A DNA stretch of 64,000 nt from NVTR01 sp036479015. Lineage in GTDB: Bacteria > Pseudomonadota > Alphaproteobacteria > Rhodobacterales > Rhodobacteraceae. The stretch lies in assembly GCA_036479015.1 (NCBI GenBank), contig JAZGFB010000037.1:62001-126000 (forward strand), written 5' to 3'. The position numbers were made by a program, and so were the translations under genes. Under the pieces are notes generated by a model. The model was given only the letters and a program-made list of their open reading frames with translations, did not search any database and had not been told where the DNA came from. Below are positions 1 to 8,227 of this stretch, piece after piece; position 1 is the first letter of the stretch, and every line of letters begins with the position of its first letter.

Positions 1-1
1 A

Positions 2-781
2 ACCCAGGGTCAGGGCCTGATGCCCGATGGCACCAGCCGGTTCTCCATGCTCAACGGCACCCCGATACTGCACTATATGGGCTGCTCTACATTTGCCAAT
101 CACACGGTTTTGCCGGAAATCGCCCTGGCAAAGGTGCGCAAAGACGCCCCATTTGATAAAATTTGCTATATCGGCTGCGGTGTAACAACCGGCATCGGCG
201 CAGTGATAAATACCGCCAAGGTCGAAATTGGCAGCCGCGCCATTGTGTTTGGCCTGGGCGGCATTGGGTTGAATGTTGTACAGGGGCTGCGGCTGGCAGG
301 GGCCGACCAGATCGTCGGTGTTGATCTGAACCCCGGCAAGGTCGATATGGCCCGCAAATTCGGCATGACCGATTTTGTAAACCCGGCTGACATCAGCGGC
401 GATCTGGTGGCACATTTGGTTGAACTAACCGGCGGCGGCGGTGATTACACCTTTGACGCCACCGGCAATGTCGATGTCATGCGCACCGCATTGGAAGCCG
501 CCCATAAGGGCTGGGGTGAAAGCATTATCATTGGCGTGGCCCCTGCGGGTGCCGAAATTTCAACACGTCCGTTTCAGCTGGTGACCGGGCGCAGTTGGCG
601 CGGTACCGCCTTTGGCGGCGCAAGCGGCAGAACCGACGTGCCCAAAATTGTTGACTGGTACATGGATGGTAAAATTGAAATTGACCCAATGATTACCCAT
701 ACTCTTACATTGGACGATATCAACAAAGGCTTTGATCTGATGCACGCAGGTAAATCAATTCGTGCCGTGGTAGAATTTTAA
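2..781 (+). CDS. frmA: S-(hydroxymethyl)glutathione dehydrogenase / class III alcohol dehydrogenase, 3' part
   Basis: The reading frame is open from the first bases and its start lies outside the window, so only about 259 C-terminal residues are visible. The protein is the zinc-dependent medium-chain dehydrogenase that oxidises S-hydroxymethylglutathione (formaldehyde plus glutathione) to S-formylglutathione with NAD+. Visible signs are the family stretch TQGQGLMPDGTSRFS, the CGVTTGIGA segment, the Rossmann motif GLGGIGLNVVQG followed by GVDLNPGK, and the C-terminal SIRAVVEF ending. The partner fghA lies 1.7 kb downstream on the same strand, so this is the first step of glutathione-linked formaldehyde oxidation. 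A ClpP-like gene follows after 13 bp, suggesting co-transcription. The symbol adhI is also used in Rhodobacter. Confidence 0.95.
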   Translation, partial: TQGQGLMPDGTSRFSMLNGTPILHYMGCSTFANHTVLPEIALAKVRKDAPFDKICYIGCGVTTGIGAVINTAKVEIGSRAIVFGLGGIGLNVVQGLRLAGADQIVGVDLNPGKVDMARKFGMTDFVNPADISGDLVAHLVELTGGGGDYTFDATGNVDVMRTALEAAHKGWGESIIIGVAPAGAEISTRPFQLVTGRSWRGTAFGGASGRTDVPKIVDWYMDGKIEIDPMITHTLTLDDINKGFDLMHAGKSIRAVVEF

Positions 782-794
782 AGGAATACACATA

Positions 795-1391
795 ATGAAC
801 ATTAATATGGCCAACGATAAATCAGATAAAGATGAGACAGCCCAAGGCTCCCCTGGTGCCCAGCTTTTTTTCAAAAGCCGCAATGTGCTGATAACCGGCG
901 AAATCAATGACAAGCTGGCCCATAAAACCGTAACCCATCTGCTGACGCTGGCCCAGGATAATGACGACCCGATCAACCTATTCATCAGCTCTCCCGGCGG
1001 GCATGTGGAATCGGGCGATATGGTGCATGATATCATTCAGTTTATTCGCCCCACCGTGCGGGCAATTGGCAGCGGTTGGGTTGCCAGTGCAGGTGCCATG
1101 ATCTTTATCGCTGCCGAAAAGAAGAACAGATTTTGCATGCCCAACACCCGGTTCCTGCTGCACCAGCCCAGTGGCGGCATCGGTGGCACCACGACCGATA
1201 TGCTGATCCAGGCCGAGCAAATCAAACAAACCCGCGCGCGTTATGATGCGCTGTTTTCAAAGGCGACAGGCCAAACTGTTGACAGGATCCGCAAAGATAC
1301 AGCACGCGATTTTTGGCTCACCACCGATGAGGCGCTCAAATATGGCCTGCTCGGCAAAGTCATAACGTCGATAGATGAACTAAACAGCTAG
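795..1391 (+). CDS. ClpP-family serine protease subunit (paralogue)
   Basis: This 198-residue protein belongs to the ClpP/crotonase fold protease family. The catalytic triad is intact: Ser98 in GWVASAGA, His123 in FLLHQPSGG and Asp172 in ARDFWLT. These are the same spacings as Ser97/His122/Asp171 of E. coli ClpP. The start has AAGGA just upstream. ClpP normally forms a 14-mer that works with ClpX or ClpA, but no Clp ATPase is encoded nearby and the usual clpP-clpX pair is absent here, so this is probably a second ClpP (inference). It sits 13 bp after the formaldehyde dehydrogenase gene and before an iron exporter and fghA. Its substrate and ATPase partner cannot be told from sequence. Confidence 0.88.
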   Translation: MNINMANDKSDKDETAQGSPGAQLFFKSRNVLITGEINDKLAHKTVTHLLTLAQDNDDPINLFISSPGGHVESGDMVHDIIQFIRPTVRAIGSGWVASAGAMIFIAAEKKNRFCMPNTRFLLHQPSGGIGGTTTDMLIQAEQIKQTRARYDALFSKATGQTVDRIRKDTARDFWLTTDEALKYGLLGKVITSIDELNS

Positions 1392-1437
1392 CCGGGGCAC
1401 CCCCAAACCTGCTTGCACAGCTGGACCAATTGCCTAC

Positions 1438-1454
1438 ATTAGAATCATTCTAAT
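1438..1454. promoter_or_regulatory. Irr/ICE-type iron-control palindrome before mbfA
   Basis: The perfect inverted repeat TTAGAATCATTCTAA (1439-1453), extended by one A/T pair on each side, lies immediately upstream of the mbfA Shine-Dalgarno sequence. It matches the iron control element bound by the haem-responsive regulator Irr in Rhizobiales and Rhodobacterales. Irr is known to repress mbfA in Bradyrhizobium and Agrobacterium. The site lies within about 15 bp of the start codon, which fits repression better than activation (inference). Confidence 0.75.
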
Positions 1455-1466
1455 TTGGAGGTTGCC

Positions 1467-2444
1467 ATGATACCGGGCATCACAAGCCGCAAGAAATTCA
1501 CCGATCTGTCAGAGCAGCAAATAGTGGCGCTGGCCATTTCGTCAGAGGAAGACGATGCGCGCATCTACCGCCAGTACGGCGAGGTGTTGCGCACCGAATA
1601 CCCAGACACTGCCGCCATTTTCGACGGCATGGCAGCCGAGGAAGACGAACATCGCAAACAGTTGATAGATTTGCACAAATCACGTTTTGGCAATGTCATA
1701 CCGCTGATCCGACGCGAGCATGTCTCAGGGTATTACGCCAGACGCCCGGTCTGGTTGATTGAAAACCTGAGCCTGGACCGCATCCGCGCCGAGGCCGAAG
1801 CCATGGAACAAGACGCCGAAAAATTCTACCGCAAGGCAGCACTGGCAACACATGACGCCGACACCCGCAAACTGCTGGGCGATCTGGCCGCCGCAGAGGC
1901 CGGGCATTCCCAAACGGCCAGCGGGCTGGGTGACCAACATCTTGACGGTGACGTGCGTGGTGCAGAAGACCGCGCCGCAAGCCGAAAATTCATACTGGAA
2001 TGGGTGCAGCCCGGGCTTGCCGGGCTTATGGACGGATCAGTTTCGACCCTGGCACCCATATTCGCCGTCGCCTTTGCCACCCAGGACACGCACACCACAT
2101 TTCTGGTCGGCCTGGCCGCATCTATTGGTGCTGGTATATCCATGGGCTTTACCGAAGCCGCATCAGATGATGGCGCGCTTTCGGGCCGGGGCTCACCCCT
2201 TAAACGCGGCTTCGCGTCAGGTATTATGACCACGGTTGGCGGCCTGGGGCACGCGTTGCCCTATCTTATTGCCGATTTTTGGACGGCAACCACCATGGCA
2301 TTTATCGTGGTGTTTGTGGAACTCTGGGCCATTGTCTGGATCCAACACAGGTTTATGGAAACCCCGTTTCTGCGGGCAACATTTCAGGTGGTACTGGGCG
2401 GGGCGCTGGTGTTCGCTGCCGGGGCAATAATTGGCAGTGGCTAG
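1467..2444 (+). CDS. mbfA: Membrane-bound ferritin MbfA (erythrin-VIT1 iron exporter)
   Basis: This protein of 325 residues fuses an N-terminal ferritin-like (erythrin) domain, about residues 1-165, to a C-terminal VIT1/CCC1-type membrane domain of about five helices (residues 180-325). Two ExxH iron ligands are visible, at E59-H62 and E144-H147. The VIT1 part starts with the typical LMDGSVSTLAPIFAVAFAT segment. MbfA exports iron from the cytoplasm and protects against iron and peroxide stress in Agrobacterium and Bradyrhizobium. The ATG at 1467 is chosen because GGAGG (1457-1461) stands 5 bases before it; an upstream in-frame TTG at 1455 overlaps that site and is unlikely. The iron-control palindrome just upstream supports iron-dependent expression. 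Confidence 0.93.
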   Translation: MIPGITSRKKFTDLSEQQIVALAISSEEDDARIYRQYGEVLRTEYPDTAAIFDGMAAEEDEHRKQLIDLHKSRFGNVIPLIRREHVSGYYARRPVWLIENLSLDRIRAEAEAMEQDAEKFYRKAALATHDADTRKLLGDLAAAEAGHSQTASGLGDQHLDGDVRGAEDRAASRKFILEWVQPGLAGLMDGSVSTLAPIFAVAFATQDTHTTFLVGLAASIGAGISMGFTEAASDDGALSGRGSPLKRGFASGIMTTVGGLGHALPYLIADFWTATTMAFIVVFVELWAIVWIQHRFMETPFLRATFQVVLGGALVFAAGAIIGSG

Positions 2445-2492
2445 CCGTGCATTAACTGCATATGAAACACCCAATTCATCACAGGGACGAAA

Positions 2493-3323
2493 ATGAAAAC
2501 AATCGCTGAAAACAAATGCTTTGATGGGGTGCAGGGGGTCTATTCGCACCGCTCAGCTGTGACAGGCACAGACATGACCTTTGGCCTGTTTCAACCCGCC
2601 GAGGCACGTGACGGCCCGGTGCCGGTGCTTTGGTACCTGTCGGGGCTGACCTGCACCCATGAAAATGCCATGTCCAAAGCCGGGGCACAGGCCTGGGCGG
2701 CTGAACAGGGCATTGCGCTGGTATTCCCTGACACATCGCCGCGTGGTGACGGTGTCGCGGATGACCCGGAATATGATCTTGGCCAGGGGGCCGGGTTTTA
2801 TGTGAACGCCACACAGGCACCCTGGGGCGAACATTTTCAAATGTTTGACTATATAACCAAAGACTTACCCGAATTACTGTTCAATGAGTTTGCGCTTGAT
2901 GCCGCGCGTCAGGGCATCACCGGCCATTCCATGGGCGGCCATGGCGCGCTGACAATCGCGATGTCACGCCCCGGCATTTACCGCTCAGTTTCGGCGTTTT
3001 CACCGATCTGTAATCCAATAAACTCGGACTGGGGCCGCAAACAATTTACCGCCTACCTGGGCGAGGATGAAAAAACCTGGCAAGGCCATGATGCCACTGT
3101 TTTAATGAAAGAAAAGGGCTTTGATGGCCCGGTTTTGATCGATATCGGCACCGATGATCCATTCGCTGATCTGCTAAAGGCTGAAGCACTGGCAAACGCC
3201 ATTGTAGCGCGGGCTCAGCAGGCGGTGTTTAGGATGCAGCCGGGCTATGACCACAGCTACTTTTTTGTCTCAACCTTCATGGAAGACCACATCAATTTCC
3301 ATGCCGAAGCACTTTACGCATGA
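2493..3323 (+). CDS. fghA: S-formylglutathione hydrolase
   Basis: This 276-residue alpha/beta hydrolase of the esterase D family hydrolyses S-formylglutathione to formate and glutathione, the second step after frmA. The nucleophile elbow GHSMGGHGAL places Ser146. The Asp is in the DIGTDDPF stretch and the His in GYDHSYFF near the C-terminus. The family stretch YLSGLTCTHENAM near residue 50-60 is also present, and the length is normal. The stop codon overlaps the next gene by 4 bp (ATGA), so the UPF0178 gene is probably translated from the same mRNA. Confidence 0.96.
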   Translation: MKTIAENKCFDGVQGVYSHRSAVTGTDMTFGLFQPAEARDGPVPVLWYLSGLTCTHENAMSKAGAQAWAAEQGIALVFPDTSPRGDGVADDPEYDLGQGAGFYVNATQAPWGEHFQMFDYITKDLPELLFNEFALDAARQGITGHSMGGHGALTIAMSRPGIYRSVSAFSPICNPINSDWGRKQFTAYLGEDEKTWQGHDATVLMKEKGFDGPVLIDIGTDDPFADLLKAEALANAIVARAQQAVFRMQPGYDHSYFFVSTFMEDHINFHAEALYA

Positions 3324-3784
3324 TCTATGTTGACGCCGATGCCTGCCCGGTAAAACCCGAGGCCGAAAAGGTGGCGACCCGCCACAAAATTAAGGTGCTG
3401 TTCGTGTCCAACGGCGGGCTGCGACCATCGCAAAACCCCTATGTCGAGATGGTTTTCGTCGCCGATGGGCCCGACGTGGCGGATATGTGGATCGCGGATC
3501 GCGCGCGCATTGGTGATGTGGTGGTAACCGGCGACATTCCCCTTGCGGCAAAATGCGTTGAAGCCGGGGCGCGGGTCATGAAACACAATGGCGAAGCCCT
3601 GACCCCCGCCAATATTGGCAACGTGCTGGCCAGCCGTGATCTGATGACCGATCTGCGGGCAGCGGACCCGTTTCGTCAGGGCGGCGGACGGCCATTTTCC
3701 AAGGCCGACAGATCACGATTTTTAGACGGGTTAGAACGTGAAATTCAGGCAGCAAACCGGGCCGTAAGCGCACAAAATAACTAA
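3320..3784 (+). CDS. UPF0178 (YaiI/YqxD) family protein
   Basis: This 154-residue protein begins MIYVDADACPVKPEAEKVA, the signature of the UPF0178 family, which has a PIN-like fold with conserved acidic residues. Later family blocks DMWIADRARIGDVVVTGDIPLA and DPFRQGGGRPFSKADRSRFL are present. The molecular function is not established; a nuclease role has been suggested from the fold only. It overlaps fghA by 4 bp and is followed 12 bp later by a HAD hydrolase gene, so all three are likely in one operon. Confidence 0.92.
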   Translation: MIYVDADACPVKPEAEKVATRHKIKVLFVSNGGLRPSQNPYVEMVFVADGPDVADMWIADRARIGDVVVTGDIPLAAKCVEAGARVMKHNGEALTPANIGNVLASRDLMTDLRAADPFRQGGGRPFSKADRSRFLDGLEREIQAANRAVSAQNN

Positions 3785-3796
3785 AAGGCAGAGCCT

Positions 3797-4423
3797 ATGA
3801 CAAAGATACAAGCCGTTGTTTTTGATATAGGAAATGTCCTGATCTCTTGGCAGCCAGAACAATTTTACGATGCTGTCATTGGCCCGGAAAACCGCAAAAA
3901 GCTGTTCGCAGATATCGACCTGCACGCCATGAATGAACGGGTTGATTTGGGGGCAGACTTTACCCAGACAATCTATGATACGGCTGAAAAATACCCGCAA
4001 TGGCAGGCCGAGATACGGCTTTGGCATGACCGCTGGATCGACATTGCCCAACCGGCCATTGGCCATTCCGTGAAATTACTTAGGGCGTTAAAAACAAAAG
4101 ATGTACCGGTCTTTGCCCTAAGCAATTTCGGCATCGGCAGCTTTGAATATGCCAAGACATTCTATGACTTTCTGGATGAATTTGATCGCTCCTATATCTC
4201 TGGTTACATGGGCGTTACAAAGCCAAGCCCGGAAATTTACCAACAGGTAGAAGAAGACAGCGGTATTACGCCATCCCGGCTGCTGTTTGCCGATGACCGG
4301 ATCGAAAATATTCAGGCAGCGGATGCGCGGGGCTGGAACACCCACCATTTTGACGCACCACTTGGGCTTGCCGACCGGCTGGTTGCCGAAGGGTTGCTGA
4401 ACCAGGCCGAGGCGAAACCATAA
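3797..4423 (+). CDS. HAD-superfamily (IA) hydrolase, YihX-like
   Basis: This 208-residue haloacid-dehalogenase-type phosphatase carries motif I as VVFDIGNVLISW near the N-terminus, motif II as ALSNFG, the motif III lysine in GVTKPSPEIY and motif IV as LFADDRIENIQAA. Motif I has Gly where many HAD phosphatases have the second Asp, as in the YihX/epoxide-hydrolase-N-like group, whose E. coli member acts on glucose-1-phosphate. The substrate here is unknown. It follows the UPF0178 gene by 12 bp with a purine-rich ribosome site (AAAGGCAGAG) before the ATG. Confidence 0.88.
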   Translation: MTKIQAVVFDIGNVLISWQPEQFYDAVIGPENRKKLFADIDLHAMNERVDLGADFTQTIYDTAEKYPQWQAEIRLWHDRWIDIAQPAIGHSVKLLRALKTKDVPVFALSNFGIGSFEYAKTFYDFLDEFDRSYISGYMGVTKPSPEIYQQVEEDSGITPSRLLFADDRIENIQAADARGWNTHHFDAPLGLADRLVAEGLLNQAEAKP

Positions 4424-4543
4424 TTTCACCTGAAGGGGTTGCAGAATATCAGCGCAATGGCACGATTGTCTGCGCCCAGTCTTCAGGGATGAAATAGTTC
4501 GCTTTCAATCCCCATGTGCATGGGATTATCTGGTGCCATGGGA

Positions 4544-5623
4544 ATGACAGTTCAACAGGCATATGATCAGGCGGTAACCGCAGGGGAATTGACGCCCGAC
4601 CCAGCGCAACTGTCCGCGCTGCCGGTGCTGGATACCTTGCGCTCAGAACTGGATGCTCGCGCCAAAACCGGTGGGTTGCGCAGGCTGTTTGCAAAAAGAA
4701 ATACACCGATAATGGGGTGTTATCTGTGGGGCGGTGTCGGTCGCGGCAAGTCAATGCTGATGGATTTGTTTGTTGAGCAGGTTTCATCGCCAAAGCGTCG
4801 GGTACATTTTCATGCCTTCATGCAAGAAATTCATGGGGCATTGCATGAGGCCCGCAAAACCCAGGTTGATGACGCCCTTAGGCCGGTTGCCAAGGCAATA
4901 TCTGACAAGGTGTGCATGTTGGCGCTGGATGAAATGCAGATCAGTGACATCACTGATGCCATGATCGTCGGGCGGTTGTTTGAGCTGCTGATGGCCGATG
5001 GTGTGGTTGTGGTGACCACATCAAACCGGGTGCCAGATGATCTGTATCTAAACGGGCTGAACCGGGATTTGTTCCTGCCGTTCATAGCGCTGCTAAAAGA
5101 GCGGCTGGTGGTGCACGAACTGATCTCTGAAACCGACCACCGGCAGGGAAAACTGACCGGCCAAAAAACATATTTCAGCCCGGCAAATGCAGCCGCACAA
5201 ACGGTAATTGAGCGGCTATGGCAGGGGTTTTCAGGTGGCTTGGAGCACCCCTTGGTTCTTAGGGTAAAAGGTCGGGAAACCGTCTTACGCCGGTTCCATA
5301 ACGGCGTAGCGCGTACAATTTTTTGGGACCTGTGTGGGGCAGCCTTAGGGGCTGGTGACTATCTGGCGTTGGCAGGGGCGGTGCGGGTGCTGATACTGGA
5401 AGACGTGCCGTTGCTGGGACGCAACAACTACAACGAAGCCAAGCGCTTTGTGATGCTTATTGACACGCTTTATGAAGAGAATGTGCAAGTGATCATCAGT
5501 GCCGCCGATGTGCCTGAACGGCTGTATCTGGAAGGCTCTGGGTCATTTGAATTTGAGCGCACAGTATCGCGCTTGTATGAAATGCAAAGCGACGGTTGGG
5601 GCGGAGAGAAAAATATTAGGTAA
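4544..5623 (+). CDS. zapE: Cell division protein ZapE / AFG1-family ATPase
   Basis: This AFG1-type P-loop ATPase has Walker A GGVGRGKSMLMDLF about 60 residues in, Walker B LALDEMQISD, and the family blocks RRVHFHAFMQEIH and TTSNRVPDDLYLNGLNR. E. coli ZapE binds FtsZ at the division ring; mitochondrial AFG1 works with proteases and respiratory complexes. The start is uncertain: in-frame ATGs exist at 4514, 4520, 4538 and 4544, none with a good Shine-Dalgarno. I chose 4544 because homologues usually begin shortly before the QAYDQAVTAGELTPDPAQ segment. From there it is 359 residues. A hairpin of the GGGGGCA/TGCCCCC type follows the stop codon. Confidence 0.92.
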   Translation: MTVQQAYDQAVTAGELTPDPAQLSALPVLDTLRSELDARAKTGGLRRLFAKRNTPIMGCYLWGGVGRGKSMLMDLFVEQVSSPKRRVHFHAFMQEIHGALHEARKTQVDDALRPVAKAISDKVCMLALDEMQISDITDAMIVGRLFELLMADGVVVVTTSNRVPDDLYLNGLNRDLFLPFIALLKERLVVHELISETDHRQGKLTGQKTYFSPANAAAQTVIERLWQGFSGGLEHPLVLRVKGRETVLRRFHNGVARTIFWDLCGAALGAGDYLALAGAVRVLILEDVPLLGRNNYNEAKRFVMLIDTLYEENVQVIISAADVPERLYLEGSGSFEFERTVSRLYEMQSDGWGGEKNIR

Positions 5624-5624
5624 T

Positions 5625-5690
5625 ATTTTTGTGGGGGCATTCTGCCCCCAGAACCCCCTGAGGATATTTGCAAAAAGAAGAAGAGACAGC
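5625..5690. repeat. Roseobacter-type intergenic repeat with hairpin
   Basis: Directly after zapE a perfect 7-bp inverted repeat GGGGGCA-TTC-TGCCCCC (5633-5649) is followed by AACCCCCTGAGGATATTTG and then a purine-rich AAAAAGAAGAAG run. From memory, similar 'CCCCTGAGGATATTT' elements recur many times in Rhodobacteraceae intergenic regions. The hairpin may end zapE transcription, but no T-tract follows it. The element touches the 5' end of the cupin gene. Confidence 0.55.
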
Positions 5691-5693
5691 ACG

Positions 5694-5972
5694 GTGCCGC
5701 CGGGGCAGATTAACCGGGCCACTGTTCATGCAACCGTCAGCGAATTTTGGCATGTTCTGGAAGGGCATGGTCAGATTTGGCGGCGTGATGAGACAGGGGA
5801 AATGGTGACTGATCTGGGGGCGGGTACGTCAATTGATATTCCGGTGGGCACGGCTTTTCAGTATCGTAATGTCGGCGATACAGATTTGAAATTCATCTGC
5901 ATTTCCATGGTCCCCTGGCCAGGGGACCATGAAGCCACCCATCCGGATGGGTTATGGCAGCCCAGCGTTTAA
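5694..5972 (+). CDS. Cupin domain protein, N-terminally shortened (possible gene remnant)
   Basis: The conceptual product is a single RmlC-type cupin: PPGQINRATVHATVSEFW, then HVLEGHGQIWRRDETG, a DIPVGTAFQYRN second motif, and an ending VPWPGDHEATHPDGLW. The histidine and glutamate positions typical of metal-binding cupins are present. Members I recall have roughly 25-35 further residues before PPGQ. Here that space is occupied by the intergenic repeat and the 3' end of zapE. The only usable in-frame start close by is GTG at 5694, with a weak AAGAAGAG upstream, giving 92 residues. It may therefore be a truncated gene. Its TAA shares the tetranucleotide TTAA with the stop of the convergent folC. 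Confidence 0.6.
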   Translation: MPPGQINRATVHATVSEFWHVLEGHGQIWRRDETGEMVTDLGAGTSIDIPVGTAFQYRNVGDTDLKFICISMVPWPGDHEATHPDGLWQPSV

Positions 5973-7243
5973 TGGTTCTCGCGCAAAATATTGCCCGCAA
6001 GATAAAGCGAACCGCAGATCAGAATGCGGGCGTTTGGGGTTTGGCGGACGATCTCGTCAATGGCCGCGCGCGGGGTTGTTGCTGTTTGGGCCGTGAACCC
6101 GGCTGCGGTTGCCGCCGCGCTGGTTTCTTGGGCGGATAATGTCGCCATTTCGCCTGCAATAGACACTGCATGCAGTGTATCGGCGATACCGCGCAGGGGT
6201 GTCAGGTAACCGGCGATGTCTTTGGTTTTCAGCATACCGCAGATCAAAAATGTTGGCCGGTTTGGCAGGCGGGTCAGGGCCTCGGCCAATGCATGGCCCG
6301 CGGCGGCATTATGGCCACCATCAAGCCAAATTTCGGCCGAACCCGCGGCATCAACCAACGGCCCTGATCGCAGGCGTTGCAGGCGGGCGGGCCACTCAAC
6401 ATTGGTCATTGCCGCTTCACAGGCGGTGTCGCCAATATTCAGTTGACGCAGGGCGGCAAGGGTGGCGCCCGCATTTTGCACCTGATGCGCCCCGATCAGC
6501 GCTGGCATCGGCAGATCCAGCAGGCCGACCTCATCCTGATAGACCAAGCGGCCGCGTTCTTCGCTGACATGCCAGTGCTGGCCATGGATCAACAGCGGCG
6601 CGTTCAGGCGGGCAGCTTTGGCCTCAATCACCTCAAGTGCTGCGTCTGGTTGCGGGCCCACAACGCAGGTGACCCCGCGTTTGATGATGCCTGCCTTGGC
6701 AACAGCAATTTGCGCCAATGTGTTGCCCAGGTATTGCTGGTGGTCCACCGAAACCGGGGTGATGACCGTTAGGGCGGGTGTGTCAAAGATGTTGGTGGCA
6801 TCAAATTCACCGCCAAGCCCAACCTCTAGTAATGTGTAATCCGCTGGCGTGCGCGAAAATGCCAGCAACGCGGCAATGGTCGTTATTTCAAAATAGGTGA
6901 TGTTGGTGCCGCCATTGGCGTCAACGCATTCATCCAGAACACGGGTCAGCTCGGCTTCGCTGATCAGGCTGCCCGCCAATCGGATACGTTCATGAAACCG
7001 CGCCAGATGCGGCGATGTATAGGCATGTACAGATTTACCAGAAGCTTCCAGCCCGGCACGGATCATGGCCTGGGTCGACCCTTTGCCATTGGTGCCCGCA
7101 ATATGAATAACCGGGGGCAGCGCCCGTTCAGGGTGGCCCAGTTTTGCCAGTAATGGCAGCATACGATCCAGCGTCAGATCCATGATCTTTGGGTGCAGCG
7201 ACATCATCCGCTCAAGGATGACGTCAGAGCCGGCAGTTATCAC
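5969..7243 (-). CDS. folC: Bifunctional folylpolyglutamate synthase/dihydrofolate synthase
   Basis: This 424-residue Mur-ligase-fold enzyme adds glutamate to dihydropteroate and then to folates, using ATP. It has the P-loop HIAGTNGKGSTQAM about 50 residues in, the YTSPHLARFHERIR block, and the C-terminal WLDGGHNAAAGHALAEAL segment. Translation most likely begins at the GTG at 7243, which overlaps the accD stop (GTGA). The N-terminal residues before the P-loop match the usual family length from there. The accD-folC pairing is common in proteobacteria and suggests one mRNA. Confidence 0.95.
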   Translation of the reverse strand: MITAGSDVILERMMSLHPKIMDLTLDRMLPLLAKLGHPERALPPVIHIAGTNGKGSTQAMIRAGLEASGKSVHAYTSPHLARFHERIRLAGSLISEAELTRVLDECVDANGGTNITYFEITTIAALLAFSRTPADYTLLEVGLGGEFDATNIFDTPALTVITPVSVDHQQYLGNTLAQIAVAKAGIIKRGVTCVVGPQPDAALEVIEAKAARLNAPLLIHGQHWHVSEERGRLVYQDEVGLLDLPMPALIGAHQVQNAGATLAALRQLNIGDTACEAAMTNVEWPARLQRLRSGPLVDAAGSAEIWLDGGHNAAAGHALAEALTRLPNRPTFLICGMLKTKDIAGYLTPLRGIADTLHAVSIAGEMATLSAQETSAAATAAGFTAQTATTPRAAIDEIVRQTPNARILICGSLYLAGNILRENH

Positions 7244-8166
7244 TTTTTGGCGTCCGCTTTGGGCTTGGGCTTGGCCGCCGCCTTAGTGGGTGCCGGAAGA
7301 TCGCCCTTAACGCCGGGGGTTAGGCCCATCAAAATGCGGACAATGGTGATCAGCTCTTCGCGCAACTGCTTGCGGTGCGTGACCCGGTCTAACATGCCGT
7401 GATCCAGCAGATATTCGGCGCGCTGAAAACCTTCGGGCAGCTTTTCACCGATGGTTTGCTGGATGACGCGGGGCCCAGCGAAACATATCAATGCGTTTGG
7501 TTCAGCTATGTGAACATCGCCCAACATGGCGTAGCTGGCCGTGGCGCCACCGGTTGTCGGGTGGGTCAGCACAACGATATAGGGCAGACCTGCTTCTTTT
7601 AGCATTTCCACAGCAACGGTTGTGCGCGGCATCTGCATCAGTGACAGAATGCCTTCCTGCATGCGCGCGCCCCCGGCAGCAGAAAAAATGATCAACGGGC
7701 GCTTCAGGGCCACGGCGCGCTGGGCCGCGGCGATGATGGCATTACCAACATACATGCCCATAGACCCCCCCATGAAAGAAAAGTCCTGCGCCGCAGCAAC
7801 AATAGGGGTGCGGCCCATTTCACCTTCGGCAATCAGTATGCTTTCGGCTTCACCAGTGGCTTTTTGTGCCGCCTTCATGCGGTCGGGGTATTTTTTCTGA
7901 TCCTTAAAGTGCAGCGGGTCAATGATGACCTTTGGCACCTCAATTTCGGTGAAAATACCGCCATCAAACAGCGCTGCAAAGCGCTCCCGCGGCGGTATGG
8001 CCATGTGATGGTCACAGCTGGTGCAAACATTCAGATTGTCGGCCAATTCCCGGTGGAACAGCATGGTGCCGCATTCTTTGCATTTGGTCCACAGATTATC
8101 CGGCACTTCGCGGCGCGAAAACAGCGAATTTATCGTCGGACGGACGTAGTTTGATATCCAGTTCAT
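7240..8166 (-). CDS. accD: Acetyl-CoA carboxylase carboxyltransferase subunit beta
   Basis: This 308-residue protein carries the N-terminal zinc finger of AccD: C-x2-C in CKECGTM and C-x2-C in CTSCDHH, within residues 24-46. The crotonase-fold carboxyltransferase domain follows, with FMGGSMGMYVGN and FSAAGGARMQEG and the TGGATASYAMLGDV oxyanion region. With AccA it transfers carboxyl from biotin to acetyl-CoA, the first step of fatty acid synthesis. The lysine/proline/alanine-rich tail from about residue 285 is outside the fold. It lies upstream of folC with a 4-bp overlap. Confidence 0.97.
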   Translation of the reverse strand: MNWISNYVRPTINSLFSRREVPDNLWTKCKECGTMLFHRELADNLNVCTSCDHHMAIPPRERFAALFDGGIFTEIEVPKVIIDPLHFKDQKKYPDRMKAAQKATGEAESILIAEGEMGRTPIVAAAQDFSFMGGSMGMYVGNAIIAAAQRAVALKRPLIIFSAAGGARMQEGILSLMQMPRTTVAVEMLKEAGLPYIVVLTHPTTGGATASYAMLGDVHIAEPNALICFAGPRVIQQTIGEKLPEGFQRAEYLLDHGMLDRVTHRKQLREELITIVRILMGLTPGVKGDLPAPTKAAAKPKPKADAKK

Positions 8167-8227
8167 ATTGCGCCTTGGCCTGTTTGTTTACTTAATCTGA
8201 AATAGGCCCGTGGGCCAGAAATTGCAA

